64,000 nt of DNA from Saccharum officinarum (Eukaryota; Streptophyta; Magnoliopsida; Poales; Poaceae): assembly GCA_020631735.1 (NCBI GenBank), contig CM036160.1, forward strand, positions 109,544,860 through 109,608,859, read 5' to 3'. The translations under genes and the position numbers were made by a program. How positions within the stretch are numbered: the first letter of the stretch is position 1; each line of letters starts with the position of its first letter. This document shows, piece after piece, positions 8,942 through 20,824 of the stretch. The notes beneath the pieces were generated by a model. That model did not search any database, was not told the DNA's origin, and saw only the letters and a program-made list of their open reading frames with translations.

Positions 8942-11900
8942 GTGGCGGAACTCACCGCCGCTCACGCCGATTTCGAGCTCTGGCGTCCTCAAGTCGACGG
9001 CCAGGTCAAGGATCTCCGCCTCTCCGTCGACTCTCTACGTCAACAGCTCGATGACCTCAAAGCTTCCTCACTCGTGCCGGGATCTGCTCCATTCAAGGTG
9101 TCGGGATCCGCTCATCTGGATCCGTCCTGCTCCACGGCGACACCTGGGCCGTTAGGCCACGGCGATGCAACCCACCACCGGAGCGCTGGTTCGGGGGTCG
9201 TGTTTACGACGACCCACGAACCACCTCCGGTCACAGGTACGGAGCATGATCCCCACCATCATTCCTGTGGCTTCGATTTCTGTCATGCTGCTTGTACTGC
9301 TCGTTCGCATTTCGGACCTGCTATGCCTCAGTTAGATTTCCCCAAATTCAATGGCACCAATCCTAAATACTGGGTTCAGCAGTGCGTTACTTACTTTGAT
9401 CTCTATGATATCCCTCCTGAGAATTGGGTTAAGTTAGCCACCATCAATTTCTCTGGCACAGCTGCATTTTGGATGCAGACTGTTGAACTGAATCTTAAGA
9501 AATGCTCATGGGATCATTTGTGCCAGTTAGTGATTGATCGTTTTGACAGAGACCAGTTCAACCACTTTATTCGTCAATTTTTCCATGCCAAACAAACTGG
9601 CTCTGTCCCTGAATATGTCACCCTTTTTGATGAACTCATGCATCAACTTTTAGCACATGACCCACTTATCAATCCTGCTATCCTTACTGGTCGATTCATT
9701 GATGGCCTGAAAAGTGATATTCGCGCTGCAGTTTTGTTACATCGTCCAAAGGATCTCGATACTGCGAGCTCTCTTGCTATTTTGCAGGAAGAGGTGTTGT
9801 CTGGAGCGTACACCAAGGAGTATAAACGACTTGATGCTTCCTATTCTTCTCGAAGCTTGTCCAAGTCTTTTTCCAGCAATTCTTCTCCAGTTGAGAACAA
9901 GCCTGGTACACCTACAGTTCCAGCTGATGAGAAGCTAGCCGCACTTATGAGGTACCGAAAATCCAAGGGCCTATGTTTCAAGTGTGGTGGTAAATGGGGC
10001 CCACAGCACAAGTGTCCTTCATCAGTGCCGCTGAACATGATTGAGGAAGTCTGGCACATGTTGAGTGATGGGCTTGAAGAACCAGCCGATCCATCTTCTG
10101 ATTCTGATCCTGACGAACTCATGGCATTGTCTGATCAAGCTGTTCATGGTACCACTGCTGCTCATACGCTTCGGTTATATGCTTACATTCAGCAGAAGCC
10201 CTCTATTATATTAGTGGATTCAGGGAGCTCTCATAACTTCATTAGTGAACGTGTTGCTGCTAATCTGCAACCTTGGACACCTCTGCAGAGTTCTCTGTCT
10301 GTTAGAGTTGCCGATGGTTCTCTGCTCCCTTGTACCCATGAGGTGGTAAATTGTTCATGGTCTGCTCAGGGTGTTCTATTCACTACTACTTTCAAGATCT
10401 TACCATTGCAGTGCTATGATGCCATCTTGGGCATGGAATGGCTCGAAGCTTTTAGTCCTATGCAGATACAATGGAAGGAAAAGTGGCTCAGTTTTCAGCT
10501 GCAAAATTCAACTGTCAAACTTAGGGGCATTCCTGATGGTACTTCCTTGTGTCAAGAGATTACACTTAATCAGTTGACGGCCATGGCAAAGCATAATGAA
10601 TTATGGCATATAGTTGAGCTATATTCTGTTGAGTCTCCAGTCACTCAGTCTGAGTTACCACATCAGTTGCAACAGCTCATTCACAAGTTTTCTGACCTAT
10701 TTCAAGAACCCACTGGTGCTTCTCCCACTAGAGCTCTTACTCATTCTATTCCGCTGGTTCCTGGTGTGCAACCATTCAGGATGAAGCCATATCGGTATAC
10801 ACCAGCGCAGAAGGATGAAATCGAAAAACAAATTGCTCATTTGCTCAAGGCTAACATGATCAAGGAAAGTACAAGCCCTTTTGCATCTCCTGCCTTGCTG
10901 GTTAAGAAGAAATCAGGCGAATGGCGATTGTGTGTGGATTACAGAAAGCTGAATGCCTACACTATAAAAAATAAATTTCCCATGCCTATCATCGAAGAAC
11001 TGTTTGAGGAATTATATGGTGCTTGCTGGTTTTCCACCTTAGATCTCAGATCTGGATTTCATCAGATTATGGTAGCACCTGAGGACCAATACAAAACGGC
11101 TTTTCAAACCCACAGTGGTCATTATGAGTATTCGGTCATGCCCTATGGCCTCACTGGAGCTCCTGCTACCTTCCAGTCAGTCATGAATCATGTTTTGGCT
11201 CCTTTGCTCCGCAAGTGTGTTGTGGTTTTTATAGATGATATCTTGATCTATAGTACATCATTTGAAGAGCATATTCGACATGTTCAGCAGGTCTTCCAAT
11301 TGTTGCAGGACCATCAGTTCAAAGTCCGACTGTCTAAATGCTCTTTTGCTCAGCAGAAATTGCATTATCTTGGACATGTGCTTACACCTAATGGTGTCTC
11401 TACTGATCCTTCTAAGGTTCAAGACGTACAAAACTGGCCATCTCCCACGTCGGTTAAGGATGTTAGGAGTTTCCTTGGGCTTGCCGGCTATTACAGGCGG
11501 TTTGTGCAACATTTTGGCATGATTGCCAAGCCCTTAACTGATTTACTCAAGAAGGGAACCATCTTTATTTGGTCTAAGGACTGTGAAACTGCTTTTCAAC
11601 TCTTGAAGAATGCTCTGTTGACAGCTCCTGTATTAGCTCTGCCAAATTTTTCCAAACCTTTTGTGGTTGAAACGGATGCTTCAGAGACTGGTGTTGGGGC
11701 AGTTCTTCAGCAAGATGGTCATCCCATTGCTTATGTAAGCAAAGCACTGGGACCCCGAACACAAGGTTTGTCCACATATGAAAAAGAAAGCCTCGCTATC
11801 TTGTTAGCTATTGATCAATGGAAAGCATATCTTTATCCTGCTGAGTTTATTATACACACTGATCAGAAAAGCCTCGTTCATTTAACCGATCAAAGGTTGC

Positions 11901-13588
11901 ACTCCTATTGGCAACAGAAAGTATTGACCAAATTGATGAGCTATCAATACAAGATTACTTACAAAAAGGGTTCTACAAATTGTGCTGCTGATTCTCTATC
12001 TAGAGCACCTCAGATGGGATCATACTTAAATGCTATCTCAGTGGTTCAACCAGTTTGGCTTCAAGCTCTTTTGGCTAGCTACGATTCCAATCCTGTAGCC
12101 CAGAAGCTGTTAAGTGCTTTGGCAATTCATAATCCGGATGGTCACTTTTCCCTTCAGCATGGAATTATTAAGTACAAAAGCACCATTTGGTTAGGCCACT
12201 CGGTTGAGCTTCAAACAAAGGTAACTGACCAGTTGCACTCAACTCCTCTTGGTGGCCATTCTGGTGCATTTGTCACTTTTCAGAGAGTTAGCAAACTTTT
12301 CTACTGGCCACATATGCAAGCTACTATCAGGGAGTTTGTTTCTTCTTGCACTGTTTGTCAACAAGTCAAGACAGAAAGAGTTCCTTATCCAGGGTTGCTT
12401 CAACCCCTACCTGTGCCAACCAAAGCTTGGTCAGTGGTTACCATGGACTTCATTGAAGGTCTCCCTACCTCTACTGGTTATAGTTGCATCTTTGTTGTGG
12501 TTGACAAGTTTTCTAAATACTCTCATTTTCTCAAATTGAAGCATCCATTTTCTGCCATTCAAGTCGCCCAACAATACATGGAACATGTTTATAAACTTCA
12601 TGGTATGCCTTCAGCAATCGTATCCGATCGTGACAAAATTTTTACAAGTTTGCTTTGGAAAGAACTCTTCAAATTATCGGGTACACAGTTGTGCATGAGT
12701 TCTGCTTATCACCCTCAAAGTGATGGTCAAACTGAGAGGGTGAACCAATGCATTGAAAACTTTCTCAGATGTTTCATACATGCCTGTCCTAAGCAGTGGT
12801 CTCAGTGGCTCCATTTAGCTGAATATTGGTACAATACTTGTCATCATTCAGCCTTGCAGCATTCTCCATTTGAAATTCTTTATGGGCATCATCCCACTCA
12901 CTTTGGTATTGACCCTGACCAAGACTGTGCTATACCTGAGTTGTCTGATTGGCTACAGAAACGACAGTCCATCACTGCTCTTATCCGGCAGCAGCTGCTT
13001 CGGGCTCAACAACGTATGAAACATCAGGCAGACAAACACCGCACTGAGCGATCCTTTTCTGTTGGTGATAGAGTGTGGCTCAAGCTTCAACCATATGTCC
13101 AGCGCTCTGTCAGTTCCAGAATCAGTTCCAAGCTCTCATATCGCTATTTTGGACCATTCGAAATTGAAGCTCGGGTGGGCGCTGTGGCCTACAAGTTGAA
13201 GCTCCCACCTTCTTCCTCTATACATAATGTCTTCCATGTGTCCCTTCTGAAACCAGTGAAAGGTATGGGGTCTGTTCCTTATATACCGTTGCCTACAGAT
13301 GATATCTCTATGCAGTCTCCTGAGCGGGTGCTTGATCGCCGAGCTACAACCCGCAACAACCGTCTCTATCATCAGCTGCTGGTCCAGTGGAGCGGCTCCT
13401 CTCCAGAATTGGCTACGTGGGAAGATGAGGATGACCTGCTTCGCCAGTTTCCTCAGTTCACGGCTTGGGGGCAAGCCGTTGCTAATGGTGGGGGAAATGT
13501 CACGGTTCGTTCGGTTGACAATCTGAAGCTGTCCAAGAGGAAGAGAAGGCCCAGTACCAAATATGGCGGCCCAGAATGGAGTAAGTGA
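8942..13588 (+). CDS. Gag-Pol polyprotein with chromodomain, intact frame
   Basis: One open frame of 1548 codons from the GTG used here. Gag includes QLDFPKFNG and a zinc knuckle, CFKCGGKWGPQHKC (about residue 345). Protease has VDSGSSHNF (about 426), reverse transcriptase FIDDILIYS (about 763) and RNase H ETDASETG (about 910). Integrase follows with an HHCC domain (to about 1140) and catalytic D1169, D1229 and E1265, the last pair with 35 residues between. A chromodomain (about 1461-1505) ends the protein. Chromodomains steer integration to heterochromatin. No ATG occurs in frame before 9323 (MPQLDF), although the frame is open back to the primer-binding site, so the true start is unresolved. 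The last 91 bp lie inside the 3' LTR. Confidence 0.95.
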   Translation: MAELTAAHADFELWRPQVDGQVKDLRLSVDSLRQQLDDLKASSLVPGSAPFKVSGSAHLDPSCSTATPGPLGHGDATHHRSAGSGVVFTTTHEPPPVTGTEHDPHHHSCGFDFCHAACTARSHFGPAMPQLDFPKFNGTNPKYWVQQCVTYFDLYDIPPENWVKLATINFSGTAAFWMQTVELNLKKCSWDHLCQLVIDRFDRDQFNHFIRQFFHAKQTGSVPEYVTLFDELMHQLLAHDPLINPAILTGRFIDGLKSDIRAAVLLHRPKDLDTASSLAILQEEVLSGAYTKEYKRLDASYSSRSLSKSFSSNSSPVENKPGTPTVPADEKLAALMRYRKSKGLCFKCGGKWGPQHKCPSSVPLNMIEEVWHMLSDGLEEPADPSSDSDPDELMALSDQAVHGTTAAHTLRLYAYIQQKPSIILVDSGSSHNFISERVAANLQPWTPLQSSLSVRVADGSLLPCTHEVVNCSWSAQGVLFTTTFKILPLQCYDAILGMEWLEAFSPMQIQWKEKWLSFQLQNSTVKLRGIPDGTSLCQEITLNQLTAMAKHNELWHIVELYSVESPVTQSELPHQLQQLIHKFSDLFQEPTGASPTRALTHSIPLVPGVQPFRMKPYRYTPAQKDEIEKQIAHLLKANMIKESTSPFASPALLVKKKSGEWRLCVDYRKLNAYTIKNKFPMPIIEELFEELYGACWFSTLDLRSGFHQIMVAPEDQYKTAFQTHSGHYEYSVMPYGLTGAPATFQSVMNHVLAPLLRKCVVVFIDDILIYSTSFEEHIRHVQQVFQLLQDHQFKVRLSKCSFAQQKLHYLGHVLTPNGVSTDPSKVQDVQNWPSPTSVKDVRSFLGLAGYYRRFVQHFGMIAKPLTDLLKKGTIFIWSKDCETAFQLLKNALLTAPVLALPNFSKPFVVETDASETGVGAVLQQDGHPIAYVSKALGPRTQGLSTYEKESLAILLAIDQWKAYLYPAEFIIHTDQKSLVHLTDQRLHSYWQQKVLTKLMSYQYKITYKKGSTNCAADSLSRAPQMGSYLNAISVVQPVWLQALLASYDSNPVAQKLLSALAIHNPDGHFSLQHGIIKYKSTIWLGHSVELQTKVTDQLHSTPLGGHSGAFVTFQRVSKLFYWPHMQATIREFVSSCTVCQQVKTERVPYPGLLQPLPVPTKAWSVVTMDFIEGLPTSTGYSCIFVVVDKFSKYSHFLKLKHPFSAIQVAQQYMEHVYKLHGMPSAIVSDRDKIFTSLLWKELFKLSGTQLCMSSAYHPQSDGQTERVNQCIENFLRCFIHACPKQWSQWLHLAEYWYNTCHHSALQHSPFEILYGHHPTHFGIDPDQDCAIPELSDWLQKRQSITALIRQQLLRAQQRMKHQADKHRTERSFSVGDRVWLKLQPYVQRSVSSRISSKLSYRYFGPFEIEARVGAVAYKLKLPPSSSIHNVFHVSLLKPVKGMGSVPYIPLPTDDISMQSPERVLDRRATTRNNRLYHQLLVQWSGSSPELATWEDEDDLLRQFPQFTAWGQAVANGGGNVTVRSVDNLKLSKRKRRPSTKYGGPEWSK
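13484..13497 (+). other. Polypurine tract of Reina-like element
   Basis: AATGGTGGGGGAAA directly precedes the 3' LTR and serves as the plus-strand primer. It lies within the coding frame, which continues into the LTR. Confidence 0.8.
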
Positions 13589-13836
13589 TCCAGCCCGCTG
13601 CGACGGGTCCTTGCGGTTTGGAGACACCGCTGTAACGGGTTGAATATAAAAGGGGGGCGGAAGTAAACTTGGCTTTGTCTTGGTTGTTGGCCGGAGTGTT
13701 GGCGGCGAGCTGCGGCTCGAGTTGGCCGGCGGCAACCATTACCATTGCTACCTGTTACTTGCCACTATTCGTGTTCTAAATCGAATCCTGTCGTCGTAGA
13801 GAAATCCTGTTGTTCCTCGTATCCACTTTCGTAACA
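13498..13836 (+). repeat. 3' LTR of Reina-like element
   Basis: Appears identical to 8527-8865. It ends CGTAACA and is followed by CCTGG (13837-13841), the second target duplication copy. Confidence 0.97.
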
Positions 13837-16800
13837 CCTGGATCCAGAGGCCAACAAGTTTCCAGATCTCTTTCGCCATTGGGCATTCACAGAACAGATG
13901 CTGCGTAGTTTCCAAGTTCCGGAGGCAAAGCTGACAGAAGTATTCGTTTGGCCATCCGCGCACCTACAGGCGAGCTGCAGTCCAGATCCTGTTTTGCAAC
14001 ATGAGCCAAGTGAAAAACTTGCATTTTGGCGGTGCTTTGGTGTTCCAAGTTTGTGCTGCCGTCGCACATTGCATCGTTCCCATGAAGTGCATATCATACG
14101 CTGACTTGGCCGAGTATGTGCCATCAGCAGTAAGGATCCAGGATACTGAGTCCTGTTGTGAGTCCGAGAGTGAGACCCCCTCCAAATGCTCCCAGAGCAT
14201 AAGGTATTCAGAGATGATGTGCGGGGTGAGGCTATGGTCTATGTCATTGATCCATCGGTTGTTGCCAAGCGCGCTCGCCACTGTTCTATTCTTCTTTTTT
14301 GTTGTGATTATAAAGCAGCGGGAAACGTGCCGCTAGGCTCTCCCCATTCAGCCATCGCGAATTCCAGAAGGATGCCTTGTTACCATTGCCCAAGCTGACC
14401 ACGGTAGCTGCATTGAAAATGGCTCTGTCATCATCCGAGATTGGTAATTGCAGGCCATCCCACGGTCGCTGCGTACTGTCCCAGCCAAACCAAAGCCAGC
14501 GTAGCCTTAGCGACTGGCTAAAGAGCTCCAGGTCTTTTATGCCTAATCCTCCATTGGGCTGCGGCGTGCACACCTTTGGCCAAGCCACTTTACATTTTCC
14601 TCCAGTTAGTTCACCATCACCAGCCCAGAGGAATTTCTTCCTGGTCTTATCTATCTCTTTAAGGAACTTTCTTGGCACCTTGATTACTGTCAGCAGGTAG
14701 ACAGGTAGTGAGCTGAGCACAGATCTTACTAGTTCGCGGCGTCCAGCCACGTTTACTAACTTGCCCTGCCAACCTGCTAGCTTGGTCTTGGCCTTGTCCT
14801 GTATATATTGCAGGTGCACCAGCCTTGTCCTTCCAAGAGTCAGCGGGAGTCCCAAGTATTGGATAGGGAAGGGGGCTCGTTGTCCAGTAAAGTCAGAGAG
14901 AACTTCATTCATGTCAATCCCGGCGCATCTGATGGTGGCTATTGAGCTTTTTGTCATGTTGATGTTCAGTCCAGTAGCATCACCAAAGGCTCTCATTAAC
15001 TGCATAATGCAGCTGATGTCTTCCTTAATTGGGTTCGTGAAGATCATTACATCACCAGCATATAGGGAGAGACGCAGCCTGGCTTGTCTGCCCTTCAGCG
15101 GCGTGAGGTGACCGTCCTCAGTTGCAATGTCGAAGATCCTGCTGAGTACATCCATTGCTAGGATAAATAGATATGGTGATAGGGGGTCTCCCTGCCTTAG
15201 CCCCCGACGGTGTTCTACCTTCGTTCCTGGTCTGCCATTGAGCATGACCATCGAGGAAGAGCATCTGAGCAGTGTAGCAATCTAGTTAGTCCATCTTCTA
15301 CTGAATCCTCTCTTGCCCATCAACTCCAACAGATACTCCCAAGATACTGAATCAAAAGCTTTGCTAATGTCGAGTTTGAGCAGGCACATTGGTGTTTTGT
15401 TCCTATGGTAGTGCCGAGCCAGCCCCCTGACATATAAGAAGTTATCCTGGATGCACCTGCCTTTTATGAATGCACTCTGCGATACTGAGATGAGCTTGTC
15501 AATGTATGTCGACAGTCTCATTGCCAGTACCTTTGTGACTAACTTGGCAAAGGAATGGATGAGGCTAATGGGACGGAAGTCCTTAGGGCAAGTGGCAACT
15601 TCCACTTTAGGTATCAGAATAATATGGGCCCCATTCACCGGCGCTAGGGAGTCCAGTGTTGGATGAAAATGCTGTGGAAGGCTCTCAAGATATCAGGCTT
15701 AATAATCTCCCAGCAGTGCCTATAGAATTTGCATGTGAAACCATCAGGGCCTGGTGCCTTGCCACTTGGTAGGTTCTTGAGGGCAATCACAATTTCGTCC
15801 TCTGTAAATGGCCGATCTAGCTCCATCCCCGGGAGCTCCTCCAGATTTGGGAGAGCAAGCCTATTCCAATTGAGTGCTCTGGTGCGTTGCTTCTTCGTTC
15901 CCATGAGGCTAGAGAAGTAGCCGTGTATGATTGCCTCCTTTTCCTGATGATTCCATGATAGTGTGCCGTCGTCACTCTATAGCGAGTAAATATATTTTCT
16001 TCTTCTTCTTGCACTCATTCTGAGATGAAAAAAGCGGGTGCAAGCATCACCTGCCTTTAGCCAGTTTACTCTGGAGGCTTGTCGTCTTCGAGACCTTTCC
16101 ACAGCGGCTAGGCCAAGGGCTCTCATTTTGAGGTCCTTTTTAAGGGTGTGTTCATCATCTGATAGGTGCCTAGAATCTTGCGCGATGTCCAGCCTCAGTA
16201 TCACCTCCATTGCAATATGTAGTTGCAGCCTTACGTTACTGAAAAGTGGTTTACTCCATGATTTCAGTGCTCTTGCAGTTTCAATGAACTTGAGCCTGAG
16301 GATGGTGAGTGCTGATCCGCTCTGAGGTTTAGACCATGCCTGCTGAACCACATCACTAAAACCCTGAGTGTGTAGCCAGTGGTTCTCAAATTTGAAGGAC
16401 GCTCTCCTCGGTACTGTATCTTGCCGGGTTAGGATGATTGGGCAATGGTCATAGGCTCCCGTTGACAAGGCATTTAGCACATATCTAGGAAAAATCATCT
16501 CCCAGTCACCGTTGCAGAAGGCCCTGTCAAGGCGGACCAAAGTTGGATTTTGCCTCTCATTTGACCAAGTGAATCGTCGGTTGTGCAGACAAAGCTCAAG
16601 CAGCTCACATGCGTCAATTGCTGCTTTGAATTTTCCCATCAGCCTTCTATTCAGATTGAGGTTGTTTTTGTCACTGGCTTGATAGATTAGATTGAAGTCA
16701 CCAGTAATGAGCCAAGGTGTTCCAGCATCCGGCTTGAGCGCTAACATCTCTTGCAGGAATTCTTCCTTTCTCCCATCGTCAGCTGGACCATAGCAGGTAG

Positions 16801-17440
16801 TGATGATGAAGCTCAAGTTGGACATCAGAACCGTCAGCTTAGCAGAGATAGTGAATAGGCCATGGTGGATATCTGTCATTGAGACCACATCCTTGTCCCA
16901 GCCAAGAAGGACGCCGCCTCTAGTTCCTTCTGCATCTAGGGTATGACAGGAAGATAGTCGCGGCCCCAGGGTGTCTCTGAGAATTGCATCTGTCATTCGG
17001 TCAATTTTGGTCTCCTGTAAGCAAATTACAGCCGGTCTCGCGCTTGTAGTGGTTTCCTTGACAAGCTCCCTATGTGCAGCGTCATTGAGCCCGCGCACAT
17101 TCCAACTCATGATAGATAGGTCACTGCTATTCATTTGGGCAGACAAGTAGCAACACCATTTCATTAACACATTGGGTCAATCCAACTACAACTCTTACAG
17201 CTGGTACCTCCAATCTCCTACTAATTCTGACAGCAACAACAACTACAAATCTGAAACTACTGAAGAACCACACACACGTGCCTAGGCAACTCCATGAACT
17301 ACTAGGACAACAGCAAACACTGGAATAACACCATGGGGATGACCCGACACTGACGCCTAAACATGGGCGTTTGATTACGACACTAGGTTGTTGCTCTAAC
17401 ATGAGAAACCATTGCGACACATGCAGAAGCAACTAGGCAG

Positions 17441-20400
17441 TCACTCCTCCATCTCCACTGCATCCTCCCCGCCACAAGCATTCAGCACATGTGCTGAGGC
17501 CGCAAGCACAGGCCCACTGTCCAGGGACGTAAGCAGCCTCACCGCCTTGATCGCTTTGTCAGTCATCGGGGTCTGGAAGGAGTGAATGTACTTCTCTAAC
17601 GCCTGCTCTCCAACCTGCTCATCTGGCCCAACAAGCTCAAAAGCTTTAACAAGCCGATGAGTTGCCCTCTTGGCCACCGGGACTGAGCAGGCTTGTGCCT
17701 TCTGCCTCGAACTGTGTCTGGTGGGCTGCACATTCTTTCCCCTTGTCCCAGTCTTCTCCTTGGCAGCAGTCTTCTGCACTGGATTAGGCAGTATCGACTG
17801 CTCACAAGGCACAAATGCACTATCAACAATTGCATTCCTGCGCTCTTCAAGAATCATGTCAGCCACTTGCTCAGTGATCCCCGCCGTGACTGTCTGCCCT
17901 CCAATCTCCTTGGTGAGCTGGATGCCCGGGCCAAAGTGTATGACATTGTTGTAGCCTAGGGCTGCTGCCTCCATGTTCAGCTCAGCCACCTTGTCCCAAA
18001 GTGCTGGCTGCACGTTGTACTCCGCGGAGGCAAAGACCTCGTCAGGTCTGGCTGGCGATGGTGATGTTGGTGACGGCGGGAAGGAGATTGGCCTCTGCAC
18101 TGCCTGCTCACTCACAGTGGCAATCTCCTCCATCATAGGATCCCAGCTACTTCCCGTGTACATGCAGTGCTGTGCAATCTCCTCAGCACAGAGATTCTTG
18201 TAGAACTCAAGCATGGGGTCAGGGTGGAACACCGGCGCCGCCGGTGCCCCCTCAGCAACAGGCAAGGCTCCCGACAGTAGTGCCGCACCCAAGTCTCCTC
18301 CAGTAGCATCAATGCCTCCTTCCTCCTGTACCAACACACTGATGGCATGTGCTATGTGCACTGTCCTCCTAGCTGGCGACCGCGATCTGCGGCGTTCCCA
18401 GCCAGCCTCCTCATGTCCGCGTGGCGGGTCGCGAGCACGTGAGCACCCACGACCTCCACGTGTCGCGCTCCGGCCGCGGGATCTGTCAACATAGCCATGG
18501 GCTCCCCTGTGCCTGTGTGGCGCAGGGGAACGCGTGTGCTCCCTCGTCCCCCCTCTGCTAGTCCCAGCAGCAGAGCGGCGGAAGATGTTGAAGGCGAGCC
18601 GGCCTCTGTCCAGGATGCCGCGGGACTGCCGCCTTGGTCCCCGGCCATCATCATCATCTCCTCCATCATGGCGTCGTGGGAAGTGTGGCATTGGAGGGCG
18701 GCAGCTGGGTGCACGCGGTAGCGGACGGCGGCCGTCCACCACCCCCGGCACCCAGTCCTCGAAGTCAAAGATCTTCGGGTATTCCATTGAGTCAGACGAG
18801 TCAGAGGAGGGCGTGCGCTCGCGCTGTGGGCTCCAGTCCTCGATGCGGTCGAGGTGAATGATGAGGTCGAAAGGCTGCCCCCTTGGTGGTGGAGACACAA
18901 TCCGATTCTGCTGTAGCAGCCCCCCTGATCAGGGGCCTGCCCAGCACCCGGCGGGAAGATGGTCATCCTCTTTGTGCGATGCAGGAAATCAGGATTCCAC
19001 ATCCAGGCCCAACAGAAGAAGATATCTGTGGCCTCCTGCCTAAAGGTAGCGGAGTCAAGTCGATCAAAGAGGCAGTCGTCGCCCAGGATCTGCCTTGCCA
19101 CTTGAGCGTTCCAAGCATGAATTGGCAGGTTCTCAATTGACACCCGCACCCGGTACCACCAGGTGCTCTCCCTTCCATGGTCGTTTTCCGTCCACGGGAG
19201 GACATCGAAGTCCACCCCGCGAACACGCACCAAGCCAGCCCTGAGCGCCAGCTCGCGCTGCGGTGGAAAGTCGAAGAGTACGAGGAAGTCTTCCGGGCGG
19301 TGCCTGGTCACCCGGGCCTCATACCGCGGAGTGCGGAGCCTGCTGCTGAGAGCCAGGGAGACCTCGCCGGTGGTGAAGCTCATGTACTTGATGTCGGACC
19401 TGGCCACCAGCAGCACAGCCCTGGTGCTTTACTTGTCCACCTCATGCGCCATGGTGCCGTCGGTGATGACAACAGCAGCACCCTCCTCAGGCCTGTTATC
19501 CGGGAGCCCAGGGATGTAGGCCCGCGACTCCATCTTCTCCTCCCCTTCCCCCTTCGGTTCCTCACCGGCTTGGATAAGAGGCGGGAAGACTAGGCGGCTT
19601 TGGATGGATGGGGGTTGTGGTTTGGGGAAGTGGAGTCTGGAATGGATGGAAGGTTTGGGGAAGCAGAGGCGATTGTGGACGGAGTTCCGCTCCCTCTTAA
19701 CCGGGCAGTCGCGGGCAAGGTGGCCCGAGCGATGACAGATGAGGCAGCGGAGAGGATCTCTACAGGTCGCAAGCTTGTGGTCTTTTGCGAGGCATCGAAA
19801 GCATCTGCCGGTGAAGTCGATTTTATAGCCCGCCGGCGAGGGAGGTTTCCCCAGAGCCGCATCGCATTAAATCCTAATGGCGCCGGCCGCTTCCCCCCTC
19901 GGGCTCCAAGCTTTGCCGCACGCTAATGAAGATTGGTAATAGGCCGAGCCGGAGCTACGCGCTGCCTGTGAGGCTTGCTACGGACGGCGTCGCAGTAGCT
20001 CATCACTCCCCCGGCGGCCCGAACCGGGACGTTCGGCGCCTCGGGCCTGTAGATTTCAGAAGCAGGTATCCGGGAGGGGAAGGTGGAATCAATTACCTTG
20101 CGCGTGCTCGCAGGGTTCATGGATGCACCGGCCGCCGAAGTAATGGCCCGGCCACCGCCGCAGCCTGACCCGTCGCCATCAAAGTCCAGAGATGAAGCTC
20201 CAAACTTATGCGCGGCTGCTGGGAGCGCTGGATCACCGACTTGAAGTTGGCCATCTTGGGCGGAGGCGTCGATGGGGGAGGCACCGGAATCCCGGAGGCC
20301 CGGCTTTTCAGAGCCGGAAGTAAATCGTGCTGCAACAACGTCGTCGGCGGTGATATCTTTAGTCGCAGGGGGGCATTGGCGCATGGGCGAGTCCCGCCCT

Positions 20401-20824
20401 TCGCCGCAGGGGAGCTCTGCGCGGGCAGGGCGGGGTTTCCCACTTGAGCTTCAGCTCGCGTCCCCAGATCCAGCGCTCCGTCTTGAATCTCGCCGGCAGT
20501 AGAGGTGCGCGGGGGCAGGGAGGGCAGGGAGCCCATACCGGCGCCGCTCACACCCTTTCCCTGTCTTGCTTGGGCTGGGTCTTCGAGGTTCAGCTCTCCA
20601 TCTTCAAGCTCACCAGCAGCAGCTTGGATCTGGCCGAAGGCGCCGTCCGCGTCGTGGATGGTGCCCCAATCCAGCTGCTCGTCGTCAGATCCGGGCAACG
20701 CCCCCGCGGGGCCCTCCAGACACGCGGCGTAGGGCGCGTCTCGGCCGGCCGAGCTGGCCGGCGCACCGAAGTCTGTGGGCGCCGCCCCGTCGCCGCTCTC
20801 GCTCTCTCTCTCTGGAACACTCAT
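17441..20824 (-). pseudogene. LINE ORF1: nucleic-acid-binding protein, decayed
   Basis: The start is ATG at 20824-20822 (MSVPERESES), 33 bp from the element's 5' end. Two CCHC knuckles are readable near 19700-19830 (CFRCLAKDHKLATC and CLICHRSGHLARDC). A DUF4283-like region follows at about 19416-18960 (SLALSSRLRTPRYEARV, then WYRVRVSIENLPIHAWN). A low-complexity basic and acidic tail ends at 17441. The frame breaks at a C-run near 20367, at TAG 19923-19925, between about 19905 and 19870, at a TAA just before 19416, and near 18940. In L1 elements ORF1 packages the RNA; this copy cannot be translated through. Confidence 0.85.

Larger units (their letters stand above)
8527..13836 (+). mobile_element. 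Intact Reina-like chromovirus (Ty3/gypsy)
   Basis: A 5310-bp element with two 339-bp LTRs (TGTCACGG...CGTAACA), a CCTGG target duplication, a primer-binding site, one open gag-pol frame ending in a chromodomain, and a polypurine tract. Short LTRs, one fused frame and small size match the Reina lineage of plant chromoviruses. By eye the two LTRs are identical over their full length, which indicates very recent insertion. It sits inside the older LINE in the opposite orientation. Nothing visible prevents activity except the unclear translation start. Confidence 0.95.
8211..17170 (-). pseudogene. LINE ORF2: endonuclease and reverse transcriptase, decayed
   Basis: The AP-type endonuclease is intact at 17170-15980, with SWNVRGLN, QETK, GDFNLIY and YDHCP. 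The reverse transcriptase follows with GKAPGPDGF, LDISKAFDSVSW and QGDPLSPYLF. The active-site box reads YAGD (about 15051-15062) where the family has YADD, so a catalytic Asp is lost. The C-terminal Cys/His motif CQLCLRNLETTQHLFC lies near 13900-13945. Damage: TAG at 15977-15979, a frameshift near 15660, TAG at 15282-15284, a frameshift in an A-run near 14290, TAG at 13964-13966, and the gypsy insertion at 8527-13836. Across that insertion the frame resumes exactly, ending at 8211. Confidence 0.93.
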
